Shown here: positions 13,696 through 15,000 of the stretch, one piece after another
Position numbering within the stretch: position 1 is the stretch's first letter
Layout: the number at the start of each line of letters is the position of its first letter
NCBI GenBank assembly: GCA_019746155.1
Contig: JAIESJ010000043.1
Coordinates: forward strand, 1-15,000
Source: Burkholderiales bacterium
Lineage (GTDB): Bacteria > Pseudomonadota > Gammaproteobacteria > Burkholderiales > SG8-41
Length of the DNA stretch: 15,000 nt
Direction of reading: 5' to 3'
Program-made: the position numbers and the translations under genes
Notes under the pieces: model-generated
Databases searched by the model: none
Seen by the model: only the letters and a program-made list of their open reading frames with translations
Told to the model about the DNA's origin: nothing

Positions 13696-15000
13696 ATGGA
13701 CACCGCATCGCAAAAACTGACGCGTTATCAGATGTACATCGACGGCCAGTGGGTCGCAGCCGCCTCCGGCGACCATTTCGAAAGCGACAATCCCTATACC
13801 GGCAAGCCGTGGGCGCAGATCCCGCGGGGGAACAGTGCGGACGTGGACCGCGCGGTACGGGCTGCGCACAAGGCATTTGTTTCAGGCGAATGGCCGAAGC
13901 TCAACGCCTCAAAGCGCGGCGCGCTGCTGCGCAAGCTCGGTGACCTCATCGCGGAGAAATCGAAGTATCTCGCGGAAATCGAAGTGCGCGACAACGGCAA
14001 GCTCTATGCCGAGATGAGCGCGCAGACCGCCTACATGGCGCAGTGGTATTACTACTACGGCGGGCTCGCCGACAAGATCGAAGGCCACGTCATCCCGATC
14101 GACAAACCCGACACGTTCAATTACACGCGCCATGAACCGCTGGGCGTCATCGCCGCGATCATTCCCTGGAATTCGCCGCTGCTGCTGCTGGCGTGGAAGC
14201 TCGCGCCGGCGCTCGCCGCGGGCAACACCGTGGTCGTCAAGCCTTCGGAATACACTTCGACCTCGGCGCTGGAATTCATGAAACTCGTCGAGCAGGCGGG
14301 TTTTCCGCCGGGTGTGGTCAACGTCGTCACGGGATTCGGTGCGGAAGTCGGCACGCCGCTCATCGAGCATCCGCTGGTCGCCAAGGTCGCCTTCACCGGC
14401 TCGGATGCGACCGGCCAGAAAATCTACGAGGCGGCGGCGCGCGGTTTGAAGCGCGTCAGCATGGAACTGGGCGGCAAGTCGCCCAACATCGTGTTCGACG
14501 ATGCGCACATCGACAACGCGGTGAAGGGCGTGATCTCCGGCATTTTCGCCGCCACCGGACAGACCTGCATCGCCGGCTCGCGGCTGCTGGTGCAGCAAAG
14601 CATTCACGACGAGTTCGTCGAGAAACTCGTGGCCTTCGCCAGAACCGCGAAAATGGGCAATCCCATGAGCCTCGACACCCAGGTGGGTCCGGTCACCAAT
14701 CGCCCCCAGTTCGAAAAAATATTGAAATACATAGACATAGCGAAATCCGAGGGGGCGAAGCCGGTGCTCGGCGGCGCCCAAGCCGCGCGCCCCGAGTGCG
14801 GCGACGGCTGGTTCGTCGAGCCGACGATTTTCACCGGCGTGAAGAACAGCATGCGCATCGCGCAGGAAGAAGTGTTCGGCCCGGTGCTGTCGGTGATTCC
14901 GTTCCAGGACGAGGAAGATGCCATCGCCATCGGCAACGACGTGGTGTTCGGTCTCGCCGCCGGCGTGTGGACGCAGAACCTGCGCCGCGCTTTCCTCATG
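13696..15000 (+). CDS. NAD(P)-dependent aldehyde dehydrogenase (partial at the 3' end)
   Basis: The first 435 residues of an ALDH-superfamily enzyme that oxidises an aldehyde to a carboxylate using NAD(P). The visible motifs are complete: oxyanion-hole Asn in PWNSP (N159), cofactor Lys in VVKPSEY (K182), FTGSDATG (233-240), catalytic general-base Glu in MELGGKSPN (E257), nucleophilic Cys in GQTCIAGSR (C291) and EEVFGPVLSV (391-400). The frame is still open at the right edge, about 50 residues short of the usual length. AAGGA lies 6 bases before the ATG at 13696. It is divergent from the cys operon across the AT-rich promoter region. The substrate is not predictable; sulfoacetaldehyde is conceivable given the sulfur-related neighbourhood but nothing in the sequence proves it. 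Confidence 0.93.
   Translation, partial: MDTASQKLTRYQMYIDGQWVAAASGDHFESDNPYTGKPWAQIPRGNSADVDRAVRAAHKAFVSGEWPKLNASKRGALLRKLGDLIAEKSKYLAEIEVRDNGKLYAEMSAQTAYMAQWYYYYGGLADKIEGHVIPIDKPDTFNYTRHEPLGVIAAIIPWNSPLLLLAWKLAPALAAGNTVVVKPSEYTSTSALEFMKLVEQAGFPPGVVNVVTGFGAEVGTPLIEHPLVAKVAFTGSDATGQKIYEAAARGLKRVSMELGGKSPNIVFDDAHIDNAVKGVISGIFAATGQTCIAGSRLLVQQSIHDEFVEKLVAFARTAKMGNPMSLDTQVGPVTNRPQFEKILKYIDIAKSEGAKPVLGGAQAARPECGDGWFVEPTIFTGVKNSMRIAQEEVFGPVLSVIPFQDEEDAIAIGNDVVFGLAAGVWTQNLRRAFLM

Noticed and set aside
1..15000. CRISPR arrays, tRNA genes, integrases or attachment sites around the hsd locus
   Set aside because: No regularly spaced repeats, tRNA-like cloverleaf or recombinase coding sequence was recognised anywhere in the window.

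Overview
The window looks like a high-GC betaproteobacterial chromosome (Burkholderiales/Rhodocyclales-like). This is inferred from codon use, from the tauE-cysH-cysD-cysN arrangement with an iron-sulfur APS reductase, and from the style of the acyl-CoA dehydrogenase and aldehyde dehydrogenase. I see no rRNA, tRNA, CRISPR array or insertion-sequence transposase. No gene-free stretch exceeds 300 bases.

Left part (1-6747, all minus strand): a type I restriction-modification operon read right to left as hsdM, hsdS, [XRE-ImmA metallopeptidase, DUF4411 PIN-like protein, broken XRE regulator], hsdR. hsdR runs off the left edge. The three genes between hsdS and hsdR form an embedded toxin-antitoxin-like cassette. 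hsdM/hsdS overlap by 4 bases, hsdS/peptidase by 20 bases, and peptidase/PIN are one base apart, so M, S and the cassette look translationally coupled. hsdR sits behind a separate gap containing a GC-rich hairpin and an AT-rich repeat. Related AT-rich repeat copies lie inside hsdM and just upstream of it.

Middle (6989-9579): an acyl-CoA dehydrogenase (minus) with a fossil duplicate of its own 3' end just downstream. It is divergent from a two-gene plus-strand unit encoding the alpha and beta halves of a ThDP-dependent decarboxylase of the sulfopyruvate/phosphonopyruvate decarboxylase (ComDE) family. The two halves are separated by a low-complexity foldback repeat.

Right part (9594-13534, minus): an assimilatory sulfate operon, read as TauE/SafE permease, cysH, cysD, cysN. 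CysH has the four cysteines of an iron-sulfur APS reductase and there is no APS kinase, so the route is sulfate to APS to sulfite. Unexpectedly, the conserved C-terminal ECGLH motif of CysH reads EYGLHC. A divergent NAD(P)-dependent aldehyde dehydrogenase (13696 to the right edge) starts from an AT-rich intergenic region.

The points most worth a second look are the protease/PIN cassette inside the hsd operon, the CysH active-site substitution, the AT-rich repeat family marking the hsd locus, the duplicated acyl-CoA dehydrogenase terminus, and the possible sulfonate link of the ComDE pair to the nearby sulfur genes.
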